DNA of 64,000 bases from Escherichia ruysiae (GTDB lineage: Bacteria > Pseudomonadota > Gammaproteobacteria > Enterobacterales > Enterobacteriaceae): NCBI RefSeq assembly GCF_031323975.1, contig NZ_JAVIWS010000001.1, positions 3,720,001 through 3,784,000 on the forward strand, given 5' to 3'. The first letter of the stretch is position 1. Every line of letters starts with the position of its first letter. Made by a program: the position numbers and the translations under genes. Positions 14,868 to 23,934 of this stretch are shown here, piece by piece. Below the pieces are notes generated by a model. The model was not told the DNA's origin. It made no database searches and saw only the letters and a list, made by a program, of their open reading frames with translations.

Positions 14868-15942
14868 CGGTTTCCAGCCGGGAAATTTGCCGTGCCAGCT
14901 GCATTAATGAATCCGCCAACGCGCGGGGAGAGGCGGTTTGCGTATTGGGTGGCAGGGTGGTTTTACGTGTCACCAGTGATACGGGCAATAGCTGATTTCC
15001 CTTCACCGCCTGACCCTGAGAGAGTTGCAGCAAGCGATCCACGCTGGTCTGCCCCAGCAGGCGAAAATCCTGTTTAATGGTGGTTAACGGTGGGATATAA
15101 CACGAGCTGTCTTCGGTATCGTCATACCCCACCACTGAGATATCCGCACCAACGCGCAGCCCTGACTCGGTAATGGCGCGCATTGCACCCAGCGCCATCT
15201 GATCGTTAGCAACCAGCATTGCGGTGGGGGTAATGCCCTCATTCAGCATCTGTATGGTTTGTTGAAAACCAGACATGGCGCTCCAGTCACCCTCAAGCTC
15301 CGCTATTGGCTGTAGTTGATTGCAATCGAGATATTTGTGCCAGCCCGCCAGACGCAGACGCGCCGAGACAGAACTTAATGGACCCGCCAACAGCGCAATT
15401 TGCTGGTGACCCAACGCGACCAGATGTTCCACGCCGAGCCGTGCGCCGTCATCATGGGAAAAAATAATGCTGTTAATGGGGGATTTGTCGGAGACATCAA
15501 GAAACAAAACCGGCACGTGGCCGCAGGCTGCCTCTACGGCGATGGCATCTTGTTCATCCAGGGGATAGTTGATAATCAGGCCGCTGACGCGTTGTGCGAG
15601 AAGATTATGAACCGCCGCTTTACAGGCTTCGACGCCACTGCGTTCCACCATTGATACCACTACGCTGGCACCGAGTTGATCGGCGCGGGATTTAATTGCC
15701 GCAACAATTTGTGAAGGCGCATGAAGCGCCAGGTTGGAAGTGGCAACGCCAATCAGCAACGACTGTTTGCCCGCTAGTTGCTGTGCCACGCGGTTGGGAA
15801 TGTAATTCAGCTCCGCCATTGCCGCTTCCACTTTTTCCCGCGTTTTCGCAGAAACGTGGCTGGCCTGATTTACCACGCGGGAAACGGTCTGATAAGAGAC
15901 TCCGGCATACTCGGCGACATCGTATAGCGTTACTGGTTTCAC
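14860..15942 (-). CDS. lacI: Lactose repressor
   Basis: LacI binds the lac operators and releases them on binding allolactose. It has 360 residues from the GTG at 15942 (MKPVTLYDVAEYAGVS). The N-terminal HTH with YQTVSRVVNQ, the hinge near NRVAQQLAGKQS, the sugar-binding core, and a C-terminal leucine-rich tetramer helix ending SLMQLARQISRLETGQ are all present. An ATG nine bases upstream in frame (15951) is not expected in K-12, where GGGTGG replaces GGATGG, and could add MVN to the N terminus. The gene is minus-strand, upstream of lacZ, with its own weak promoter. Confidence 0.96.
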   Translation of the reverse strand: MKPVTLYDVAEYAGVSYQTVSRVVNQASHVSAKTREKVEAAMAELNYIPNRVAQQLAGKQSLLIGVATSNLALHAPSQIVAAIKSRADQLGASVVVSMVERSGVEACKAAVHNLLAQRVSGLIINYPLDEQDAIAVEAACGHVPVLFLDVSDKSPINSIIFSHDDGARLGVEHLVALGHQQIALLAGPLSSVSARLRLAGWHKYLDCNQLQPIAELEGDWSAMSGFQQTIQMLNEGITPTAMLVANDQMALGAMRAITESGLRVGADISVVGYDDTEDSSCYIPPLTTIKQDFRLLGQTSVDRLLQLSQGQAVKGNQLLPVSLVTRKTTLPPNTQTASPRALADSLMQLARQISRLETGQ

Positions 15943-15977
15943 ATTCACCATCCTGAATTGACTCTCTTCCGGGCGTT

Positions 15978-16006
15978 ATCATGCCATACCACGGAAGGTT
16001 TTGCGC
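15978..16006 (-). promoter_or_regulatory. lacI promoter
   Basis: The minus strand carries -35 GCGCAA (16001-16006), a 17-base spacer and -10 CATGAT (15978-15983), the same weak elements as K-12 lacI. It lies within the last codons of a truncated AraC-family gene, whose TGA stop is part of the -10. Confidence 0.88.
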
Positions 16007-16080
16007 CACCCGGCAGGGCTGACACCAAAGTGAAATTTAAAATGCTGACGCCAGGTCACAGGAGAGAGAAAGCCCACTTC
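15979..16080 (-). pseudogene. 3' remnant of an AraC-family regulator gene
   Basis: The minus strand reads 33 codons and a TGA: EVGFLSPVTWRQHF, then KFHFGVSPAGWRKTFRGMA. This matches the second helix-turn-helix and tail of AraC/XylS proteins (pattern GFxSPxxFxxxFkxhFGvsPxxyR). Nothing upstream of about 16100 continues the family, and the yaiL promoter and start follow at once. It is therefore a truncated 3' end, not a gene. In K-12 this place is taken by the end of mhpR, but the last codons near the lacI promoter look shared. Confidence 0.75.
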
Positions 16081-16142
16081 GATACACTCACTGTATTTAC
16101 AGGTATACTCGCAAAAATTATTCAGCGGGTTTGGAAATAAAG

Positions 16143-16682
16143 ATGGCAAAACTTACCTTACAAGAGCAGTTGCTCAAAGCAGGATTAGTCACCAGCAAAA
16201 AAGCGGCGAAGGTCGAGAGAACGGCGAAAAAATCGCGTGTTCAGGCGCGTGAAGCACGGGCGGCGGTAGAAGAAAATAAAAAGGCACAGCTTGAGCGTGA
16301 TAAACAGCTTAGTGAACAACAAAAACAAGCGGCATTAGCGAAAGAATATAAAGCCCAGGTGAAGCAGCTTATTGAAATGAACCGTATCACCATTGCTAAT
16401 GGCGATATCGGTTTTAACTTCACCGACGGCAATCTGATTAAGAAAATTTTTGTAGATAAGCTCACGCAAACGCAGTTGATTAATGGCCGCCTGGCAATTG
16501 CCCGTTTGGTTACTGACGGCAATAGTGAAGGTGAATACGCCATTATTCCGGCAAGCGTTGCCGACAAAATCGCCCAACGTGATGCCAGCAGTATTGTGTT
16601 GCACAGTGCACTCAGCGCCGAAGAGCAGGATGAAGACGATCCGTATGCCGACTTTAAGGTGCCTGATGATTTGATGTGGTAA
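16143..16682 (+). CDS. yaiL: DUF2058 protein YaiL
   Basis: This is a small soluble protein of unknown function, 179 residues. The N-terminal half is basic and probably coiled coil (KKAAKVERTAKKSRVQ, then long Lys/Glu/Gln stretches to about residue 70). The C-terminal half is a compact conserved domain (IANGDIGFNFTDGNLIKKIF). The tail is acidic, EEQDEDDPYADFKVPDD. The start MAKLTLQEQL at 16143 gives the known length. K-12 neighbours are changed here: lacI lies directly upstream and frmA directly downstream, without mhp genes or frmB. Confidence 0.93.
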   Translation: MAKLTLQEQLLKAGLVTSKKAAKVERTAKKSRVQAREARAAVEENKKAQLERDKQLSEQQKQAALAKEYKAQVKQLIEMNRITIANGDIGFNFTDGNLIKKIFVDKLTQTQLINGRLAIARLVTDGNSEGEYAIIPASVADKIAQRDASSIVLHSALSAEEQDEDDPYADFKVPDDLMW

Positions 16683-16690
16683 TTATATGT

Positions 16691-16721
16691 CCGTCACCAT
16701 CCGCGAACAGGATGGCGACGG
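16691..16721. terminator. Hairpin between yaiL and frmA
   Basis: CCGTCACCATCC and GGATGGCGACGG form 12-base arms with one mismatch and a 7-base loop between the convergent genes yaiL and frmA. There is no clear T run on either strand. It could serve both transcripts as a weak bidirectional terminator. Confidence 0.55.
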
Positions 16722-16739
16722 TTCGTTACGTGCGGGATA

Positions 16740-18159
<1,420 letters not shown>

Positions 18160-18184
18160 TTCGCACCTCATCATCTGTACGCAA

Positions 18185-18235
18185 TATACTATAGGGGGGT
18201 ATGCTATATGTCAATGCATACCCCCCTATAGTATA
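18185..18235. promoter_or_regulatory. frmRA operator, 20-bp perfect inverted repeat
   Basis: TATACTATAGGGGGGTATGC (18185-18204) and its exact reverse complement (18216-18235) are separated by 11 bases, just upstream of frmR. Each arm contains the AT-flanked G-tract half-site known for FrmR and related CsoR/RcnR repressors, so two repressor tetramers could bind. Overlap with -10-like TATACT or TATAGT motifs fits repression by occlusion. Confidence 0.85.
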
Positions 18236-18360
18236 TAACACTGGAGAATAAAATTTATCCGATGAATGTGGGTGATATCTGGAGGAAACGAAGAGGAAAG
18301 AAGAGTGTTTGGGCGCTAATCTCGTGGGATTGCCGCCCGGATAGCAGGCGGCGGAAGGAA

Positions 18361-19134
18361 TCAAAATTTCCATGTCAGATTGGCAGCGAATTGCAGGCCG
18401 TTATAATCATCGGTCGGCGTGTCATACCACACTTTACCGGCAGTCAGCCCCAGATTCAGTTGCTCAGTCAACGGTTGAATACGTTGTAAACTGGCGCTCT
18501 TCATGCTGCCGTGACGCGTCTCCGGAGACCAGTCGTAGGTGTAAGCTCCCGTCCCACGACTAAGCCAAAGTTGAGTATAACCGCCGCCGCGAGGGTCATT
18601 CAGACGCAAGGAAATCATATTGCTGTAACTGCCGCCAGCATCGCTGGAGTCATAATGGGTATAGCGATAGCTGGTGATCACCGGGCCAGTGTAGAGCGAT
18701 ACGCCGCCTTGCCAGGCATCGACTTCAACATCATCGTAATATTTAGTGTAGCGATAACCAGTCGTGAACAGCGTTTTTGGCAGCAAAGCCAGGTTAATAT
18801 CCTGACGAAAATCCTGGCGGGCAAAGACCGGTGTATTATCGGCAAAGGCAATACCCGTGCGGGTTGTCAGCCAGTTATTCCATTTGTACCAGACAGCGCC
18901 CTGACCGCGTGTGGCATTGAAACGTTCAGTCTCATAATCACGACGCCCCTGGGAAAGATTAAAAAGCAGCGTTGCGTTTTCAACTTTCGCCACCAGTTCA
19001 GCATACGCTAAATTACGGTTGCCATGATCGCCAGAATAATCGGTAAAATCGTAGCCTGCGGTAATAGAAGTTAACCCGGCATAAGCGGGCAATGCGCTAA
19101 AGATTGCCGCTGCTAATAACGTCCGTTTTATCAT
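18361..19134 (-). CDS. yaiO: YaiO-family outer-membrane beta-barrel protein
   Basis: It has 257 residues, with a signal peptide MIKRTLLAAAIFSALPAYA and cleavage after AYA. The mature part is rich in alternating aromatic and polar residues (GYDFTDYSG, TGYRYTKYYDD, TSYRYTHYDSS) and ends in LTWKF, a typical C-terminal aromatic signal for outer-membrane barrels. It is a last-gene partner of yaiS-yaiP-yaiX, starting one base after the yaiX stop. An export or docking role for a glycan made by those genes is inference. Confidence 0.9.
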   Translation of the reverse strand: MIKRTLLAAAIFSALPAYAGLTSITAGYDFTDYSGDHGNRNLAYAELVAKVENATLLFNLSQGRRDYETERFNATRGQGAVWYKWNNWLTTRTGIAFADNTPVFARQDFRQDINLALLPKTLFTTGYRYTKYYDDVEVDAWQGGVSLYTGPVITSYRYTHYDSSDAGGSYSNMISLRLNDPRGGGYTQLWLSRGTGAYTYDWSPETRHGSMKSASLQRIQPLTEQLNLGLTAGKVWYDTPTDDYNGLQFAANLTWKF

Positions 19135-19135
19135 T

Positions 19136-19846
19136 TTAATCTCCTGTACGGATAAGTTCTTGCCGGAGTGAATAATTTCCGGTAGGTAAATTGCGTTCTA
19201 CAATAACGCGCGGGCCAAGTTGCGTGTTTGGCGAAATAATTCGGCCAGGTAAAATAATTACCTGCACGCCAAGACGTGAACGCTGACCAATATAACAACC
19301 TAATTTATCGCAGCCGGTAGCGATAATACCCTCTGGGGTGCGAACCGATACTGGCTGTTCATCCAGTCGATGGTTACTGGTACGCACCTGTGCGCCCAAA
19401 TATGCCTGGCTTGCAACAACGGAATCGGCAATAAAGCATTGCGGTCCAATCATCGCTTCCGCCTCAATAACCGCATTTTTGATTTCAGTGGCAAAACCAA
19501 TTTTTACGCCATTGTTGATTACCGTACCGGGGCGAATAAACGCATAATTACCTATCAGGCAGTTTGTACCAATCACTACCGGCCCTTGAATAACCACACC
19601 GTGGCAAATACGGGTATTGGCACCGATAACAACTTCACCGGCACTTTCATCAATAATCACCTGGTCAGCAATCTGAATATTTTTCTCTTTAACATTAAGC
19701 TTCAGATAGCTTTTCAGTTCCTGCGACAGAAGGTTGGGAATAAGCGGTTGGCGCTTCCACCAGTGCGGAATAACGGGTGGGTTTGTCGCGCTGAGGTTCG
19801 CGTCCAGTAAAAAAGGCAATAAGTCCATAAATAATCCAGATGGCAT
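19136..19846 (-). CDS. yaiX: Left-handed beta-helix (hexapeptide) transferase, intact here
   Basis: It has up to 236 residues. The C-terminal two thirds are hexapeptide repeats (VVIGANTRICHG, VVIGTNCLIGNY, IGFATEIKNAVI, CYIGQRSRLGVQ) as in the acyltransferase half of GlmU-type enzymes. No nucleotidyltransferase domain is present. The substrate is unknown; sugar-linked acyl transfer is likely. The start is uncertain: ATGs at 19846 and 19828 make it overlap yaiP by 152 or 134 bases, and no later ATG precedes the repeats. In K-12 the gene is split by IS2; here it is uninterrupted. Confidence 0.82.
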   Translation of the reverse strand: MPSGLFMDLLPFLLDANLSATNPPVIPHWWKRQPLIPNLLSQELKSYLKLNVKEKNIQIADQVIIDESAGEVVIGANTRICHGVVIQGPVVIGTNCLIGNYAFIRPGTVINNGVKIGFATEIKNAVIEAEAMIGPQCFIADSVVASQAYLGAQVRTSNHRLDEQPVSVRTPEGIIATGCDKLGCYIGQRSRLGVQVIILPGRIISPNTQLGPRVIVERNLPTGNYSLRQELIRTGD

Positions 19847-20891
19847 AAGCTAATAATACATACACAACGGAAAGTGGCGCTAAAGGCACCAACAACCAGC
19901 AACGATGAAACCAGGCGCTAAAAGCACCAATAACACAAACTACGCCGACCCAGATAAGCGGAAACATGGCCAGTACCACGCCATGTGGCCCGGTGGTGAT
20001 TAATTCATTAAACCAGGTGGTTAGATAAATCCCAACGCCATAGAGCACGACCAACAGCATAGGGAAAATACTGAAGATGCCGAAACGGCTAAATAAAAGC
20101 CTTTTATGCAGACGCATACAGACCGCGTAACCCACAATCCAGCGCCGCCAGCGACGCCACTCCTCACGCGGGTTGTTGCATTCCTGAGGGTATACAATAC
20201 AGCGATTCGCCTGACGAATGCGGTAACCATTGGCGACCAACGTCCAGGTGAGATCCAGATCTTCGACTTTGGTACGATCCGAGAAACCAAATTTACGCAA
20301 TACATCGGTACGGAACATCCCACAGGCACCGCTGATAATAAAGGGCGCGCCGCCCAAAAGCTGTTGTAGCGTGCGCTTCATAACGATCATCGGCAGTTTT
20401 ACCGTGGCGCGAATATGAGGCAGCAAACCTGCGCCTTTTAACGCTGTGGAAGGAATGCCGCCGACGGCATCAGCGCCGCGCTCAATTTCCGCCAGCATAT
20501 AACCCATTCCGTCTTTATCGGGCGGAACATAGGTGTCAGCATCGCTTAAAAAAACCTGGTCGCAGGTGGCGTAGTTCAGGCCGTTCATCAGAGCGCCGCC
20601 TTTGCCGGTATTTTTTTGCGTAACAGCAACAAAGCGGTCGCCCCATTTGCGTTTGACTTCCGCCATTACCGCTTCGGTATTATCCGTGGAGCCGTCGTTA
20701 ACACAAATTACCCGGCAAAAATAAGGATTGCGCAGCAGATTATCCAGTGATTGTGCCAGACAGGGGCCTTCGTTATAGGCAGGAATAATCGCGTCAATAC
20801 AGCCTTTCTTTTGGCTGGGCTTACGCCTTAACGTACTCAAAAACCATAGCAATATTGCTACGGCCATAAATATAAAGATCCAGGTTTTCAT
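19695..20891 (-). CDS. yaiP: Membrane glycosyltransferase, family GT2
   Basis: It has 398 residues. An N-terminal membrane segment (WIFIFMAVAILLWFLSTL) is followed by a GT2 catalytic domain with IDAIIPAYNEG, VNDGSTDNTE, LSDADTY (metal-binding DAD) and TKVEDLDLTW (catalytic ED). Then comes a QECNNPREEWRRWRRW motif, close to the Q/RxxRW signature of processive synthases, and three or four C-terminal membrane helices. The architecture resembles poly-N-acetylglucosamine or cellulose-type synthases. It starts nine bases after the yaiS stop. Confidence 0.9.
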   Translation of the reverse strand: MKTWIFIFMAVAILLWFLSTLRRKPSQKKGCIDAIIPAYNEGPCLAQSLDNLLRNPYFCRVICVNDGSTDNTEAVMAEVKRKWGDRFVAVTQKNTGKGGALMNGLNYATCDQVFLSDADTYVPPDKDGMGYMLAEIERGADAVGGIPSTALKGAGLLPHIRATVKLPMIVMKRTLQQLLGGAPFIISGACGMFRTDVLRKFGFSDRTKVEDLDLTWTLVANGYRIRQANRCIVYPQECNNPREEWRRWRRWIVGYAVCMRLHKRLLFSRFGIFSIFPMLLVVLYGVGIYLTTWFNELITTGPHGVVLAMFPLIWVGVVCVIGAFSAWFHRCWLLVPLAPLSVVYVLLAYAIWIIYGLIAFFTGREPQRDKPTRYSALVEAPTAYSQPSVAGTEKLSEA

Positions 20892-20900
20892 TAAGTCTGC

Positions 20901-21587
20901 TCAAAGAATCATTTTATGAATAACAAAGCCTTCACCCAGATCACTATTGACCTGTTGTCCGCGAAATTGTGCAACAGCACGTAAACGTTCATGACGCATA
21001 TAATCACGTCGCTCCTGGCTTTTATGTTTTTTTAACGCTGCAAGTTTTACGGTAAAATATTCTTCTTTTACGGATTCAAAAACCTGGGGCATAAATGAAA
21101 GCCAGGTGCTTGGCGTTTCATAGCCGAGGATCTGTGGAATAGTGCGGCAGGCAACCATTGATGCCTGATAAACTGCCAGATGATCCTGATGGCGGTCAGC
21201 ATCATGCATGGTATATACCCGTATGATTTCTACATCAGCGGGAATTTGATTTTTAATAATATCTTCCAGGGAGGAAATCATATCATTGAGTTGCAGATGT
21301 GTACGGGTGTCTGAAAAATTAAGATGAATAGTTTTCTGACACCCCAACATCTTTAATGCTTCGCGAGATTCTTCATGACGATCGATGATTTCGCTTACAC
21401 CCGAATCGCCAGCAGTCATGACAACGGCGGTGATATAAAATCCTTTCTGCGCAAGACGAGCAAGCGATGCGCCACAACCTAATTCAATATCGTCAGGATG
21501 CGCACCAATCGCAAGAATACCTTTCCTCTTTTCTGCTGAAGAATGCAACGCAGAATTTAAAACCTTATCCAATTCATGACACTCCAT
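20901..21587 (-). CDS. yaiS: PIG-L/LmbE-family deacetylase
   Basis: It has 228 residues. LmbE zinc-site motifs are ILAIGAHPDDIELGCG near residue 24 (His, Asp, Asp) and DADRHQDHLAVYQ near 130 (His). The family removes acetyl groups from N-acetylglucosamine-type sugars. The start MECHELDKVL at 21587 is preferred; an in-frame ATG at 21629 would add 14 residues. It is the first gene of the yaiS-yaiP-yaiX-yaiO operon, which suggests it deacetylates the product or precursor of YaiP. The substrate is not known. Confidence 0.9.
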   Translation of the reverse strand: MECHELDKVLNSALHSSAEKRKGILAIGAHPDDIELGCGASLARLAQKGFYITAVVMTAGDSGVSEIIDRHEESREALKMLGCQKTIHLNFSDTRTHLQLNDMISSLEDIIKNQIPADVEIIRVYTMHDADRHQDHLAVYQASMVACRTIPQILGYETPSTWLSFMPQVFESVKEEYFTVKLAALKKHKSQERRDYMRHERLRAVAQFRGQQVNSDLGEGFVIHKMIL

Positions 21588-22191
21588 TGTAATTATTATG
21601 CTGAAAGCGCGACGAATGCAGAGCGGCAACCCTCTGCAACATACTCAGATGTTAAAAATGACACGCGGTAAAAAAAGAATAATCCTGAGAACAGGTCAAT
21701 TAATGCCCGGAGGGCCGTAAGCGGTATAAGTTTGATTTGTGTGCATCATATGTTAAACATTTGTGTGTTTTGTGAGCGTGATTATATTTTTTACATATTG
21801 TATTTAGATGTGATTTAGTTTGTCAATTAATTGCATTTAAAAAATATCTTCTATCAACCATTACTTTTTATATTCGTTTTATGAATGAATTGGTATGGCA
21901 AAGAGGTTTTGAAGATTGCATTATATAAAATAAAAATAATATATATATTTATTATTGGTTGTCTGGTTGGTGGAGGGTGAAATAAATTTTTATTGTTTGA
22001 ATTTTTATTCGTATATAAAAGTAAATGTGGCATTGCTTTGTAGGAAAACGGTTGGTAAATGCATAACTCATCTATCGTTTGCCATTTTTTTGCTAAGAAT
22101 AAAAACATATTGTCCATAATGATTAATTCTTTTATCAAATATCTTTCTCCGCGAATACTGCTCTCATAACAAGACAGGGGAGCAGACAATT
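21588..22191. other. AT-rich divergent region between yaiS and tauA
   Basis: About 600 bases without a convincing gene. It holds the promoters of yaiS (left) and tauABCD (right). Sulfate-starvation control of tau by Cbl and CysB is expected here from the E. coli locus, but I cannot place the sites with confidence. The stretch 21720-22100 is very AT-rich with many A and T tracts, the kind of DNA bound by H-NS. Confidence 0.6.
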
Positions 22192-23154
22192 ATGGCAATT
22201 TCATCGCGTAACACACTTCTTGCCACACTGGCATTCATCACTTTTCAGGCGCAGGCGGTGAACGTCACCGTGGCGTATCAAACCTCCGCCGAACCGGCGA
22301 AAGTGGCTCAGGCTGATAACACCTTTGCCAAAGAGAGCGGGGCGACCGTGGACTGGCGCAAGTTTGACAGCGGAGCCAGCATCGTTCGGGCGCTGGCTTC
22401 TGGCGACGTGCAAATCGGTAATCTCGGTTCCAGCCCGTTAGCGGTTGCTGCCAGCCAGCAGGTGCCGATTGAAGTTTTCTTGCTGGCGTCAAAACTGGGT
22501 AACTCCGAGGCGCTGGTAGTTAAGAAAAACATCAGCAAACCCGAAGATCTGATTGGCAAACGCATCGCCGTGCCGTTTATCTCCACCACGCACTACAGCC
22601 TGCTGGCAGCGTTGAAACACTGGGGCATTAAACCCGGACAAGTGGAGATTGTGAACCTGCAACCGCCAGCGATTATTGCCGCCTGGCAACGGGGAGATAT
22701 TGATGGCGCTTATGTCTGGGCACCTGCGGTTAATGCGCTGGAAAAAGACGGCAAGGTGTTGACAGACTCAGAACAGGTCGGGCGGTGGGGCGCGCCGACG
22801 CTGGACGTTTGGGTAGTGCGCAAAGATTTTGCCCAGAAACATCCTGAGGTGGTGAAAGCGTTCGCTAAAAGCGCCATCGATGCCCAGCAACCGTACATTG
22901 CGAATCCGGACGCGTGGCTGAAACAGCCGGAAAACATCAGCAAACTGGCGCGCTTGAGCGGTGTACCGGAAGCTGACGTACCGGGGCTGGTCAAGGGAAA
23001 TACCTATCTGACGCCGCAGCAGCAAACGGCAGAACTGACCGGAGCGGTGAACAAAGCGATCATCGACACCGCGCAGTTTTTGAAAGAGCAGGGTAAAGTT
23101 CCCGCCGTGGCGAATGATTACAGCCAGTACGTTACCTCGCGCTTCGTGCAATAA
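22192..23154 (+). CDS. tauA: Taurine ABC transporter, periplasmic binding protein
   Basis: TauA captures taurine in the periplasm during sulfate starvation. It has 320 residues. The signal peptide is MAISSRNTLLATLAFITFQA, with cleavage after AQA near residue 22. The mature protein is of the SsuA/NitT/TauT class (VTVAYQTSAEPAKVAQAD, LGSSPLAVAASQQVPIE). ATG at 22192 follows AGGGGAGCAGACAATT. It is first of the tauABCD operon. Confidence 0.97.
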   Translation: MAISSRNTLLATLAFITFQAQAVNVTVAYQTSAEPAKVAQADNTFAKESGATVDWRKFDSGASIVRALASGDVQIGNLGSSPLAVAASQQVPIEVFLLASKLGNSEALVVKKNISKPEDLIGKRIAVPFISTTHYSLLAALKHWGIKPGQVEIVNLQPPAIIAAWQRGDIDGAYVWAPAVNALEKDGKVLTDSEQVGRWGAPTLDVWVVRKDFAQKHPEVVKAFAKSAIDAQQPYIANPDAWLKQPENISKLARLSGVPEADVPGLVKGNTYLTPQQQTAELTGAVNKAIIDTAQFLKEQGKVPAVANDYSQYVTSRFVQ

Positions 23155-23166
23155 AAGGAGGCGCGA

Positions 23167-23934
23167 ATGCTGCAAATCTCTCATCTCTATGCCGATTATG
23201 GCGGTAAACCGGCGCTGGAAGATATCAATCTGACGCTGGAAAGCGGCGAACTGCTGGTGGTGCTGGGGCCGTCTGGCTGTGGCAAAACCACCTTACTGAA
23301 TCTGATTGCCGGTTTTGTGCATTATCAGCAAGGCAGCATTCAACTGGCGGGCAAGCGTATCGAGGGACCGGGTGCAGAGCGCGGGGTGGTTTTTCAGAAT
23401 GAAGGGCTGCTGCCGTGGCGTAATGTGCAGGATAACGTGGCGTTCGGCCTGCAACTGGCGGGGATGGAGAAAAAGCAACGTCTGGAAATCGCTCACCAAA
23501 TGCTGAAAAAAGTCGGCCTGGAAGGTGCAGAAAAACGCGACATCTGGCAGCTTTCCGGCGGTCAGCGTCAGCGGGTAGGGATTGCCCGCGCGCTGGCGGC
23601 TAATCCCCGGATGTTATTACTCGACGAACCGTTTGGCGCGCTGGACGCCTTCACCCGCGACCAGATGCAAATACTGCTGCTGAAACTCTGGCAGGAGACA
23701 GGCAAGCAGGTGTTGTTGATTACCCATGATATAGAAGAAGCGGTGTTTATGGCGACCGAACTGGTTCTGCTTTCACCGGGGCCGGGTCGTGTGCTGGAGC
23801 GTCTGCGGCTCAACTTCGCCCGCCGCTTTGTTGCGGGTGAGTCGAGCCGCAGCATCAAGTCCGATCCACAATTCATCGCCATGCGCGAATATGTTTTAAG
23901 CCGCGTATTTGAGCAACGAGAGGCGTTCTCATGA
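23167..23934 (+). CDS. tauB: Taurine ABC transporter, ATP-binding subunit
   Basis: TauB powers taurine import. It has 255 residues. Walker A is GPSGCGKTT, the Q-loop FQNEGLLPW, the ABC signature [14 protein letters not shown], Walker [13 protein letters not shown] and the switch histidine LITHDIEEA. It starts 12 bases after tauA with AAGGAGGCGCGA. Its end overlaps tauC by four bases (ATGA). Confidence 0.97.
   Translation: MLQISHLYADYGGKPALEDINLTLESGELLVVLGPSGCGKTTLLNLIAGFVHYQQGSIQLAGKRIEGPGAERGVVFQNEGLLPWRNVQDNVAFGLQLAGMEKKQRLEIAHQMLKKVGLEGAEKRDIWQLSGGQRQRVGIARALAANPRMLLLDEPFGALDAFTRDQMQILLLKLWQETGKQVLLITHDIEEAVFMATELVLLSPGPGRVLERLRLNFARRFVAGESSRSIKSDPQFIAMREYVLSRVFEQREAFS

Noticed and set aside
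16090..16101. LexA-like CTGTATTTACAG upstream of yaiL
   Set aside because: The half-sites CTGT and ACAG are four bases apart, whereas LexA boxes need eight between them.
18331..18352. Hairpin GCCGCC / GGCGGC near the yaiO end as a terminator
   Set aside because: Arms are only six bases and no T run follows on the minus strand.
21854..22189. 111-residue frame on the minus strand upstream of tauA
   Set aside because: Composition is low-complexity and AT-driven (Asn, Lys, Ile rich), with no family resemblance, and it lies in the tau promoter region.
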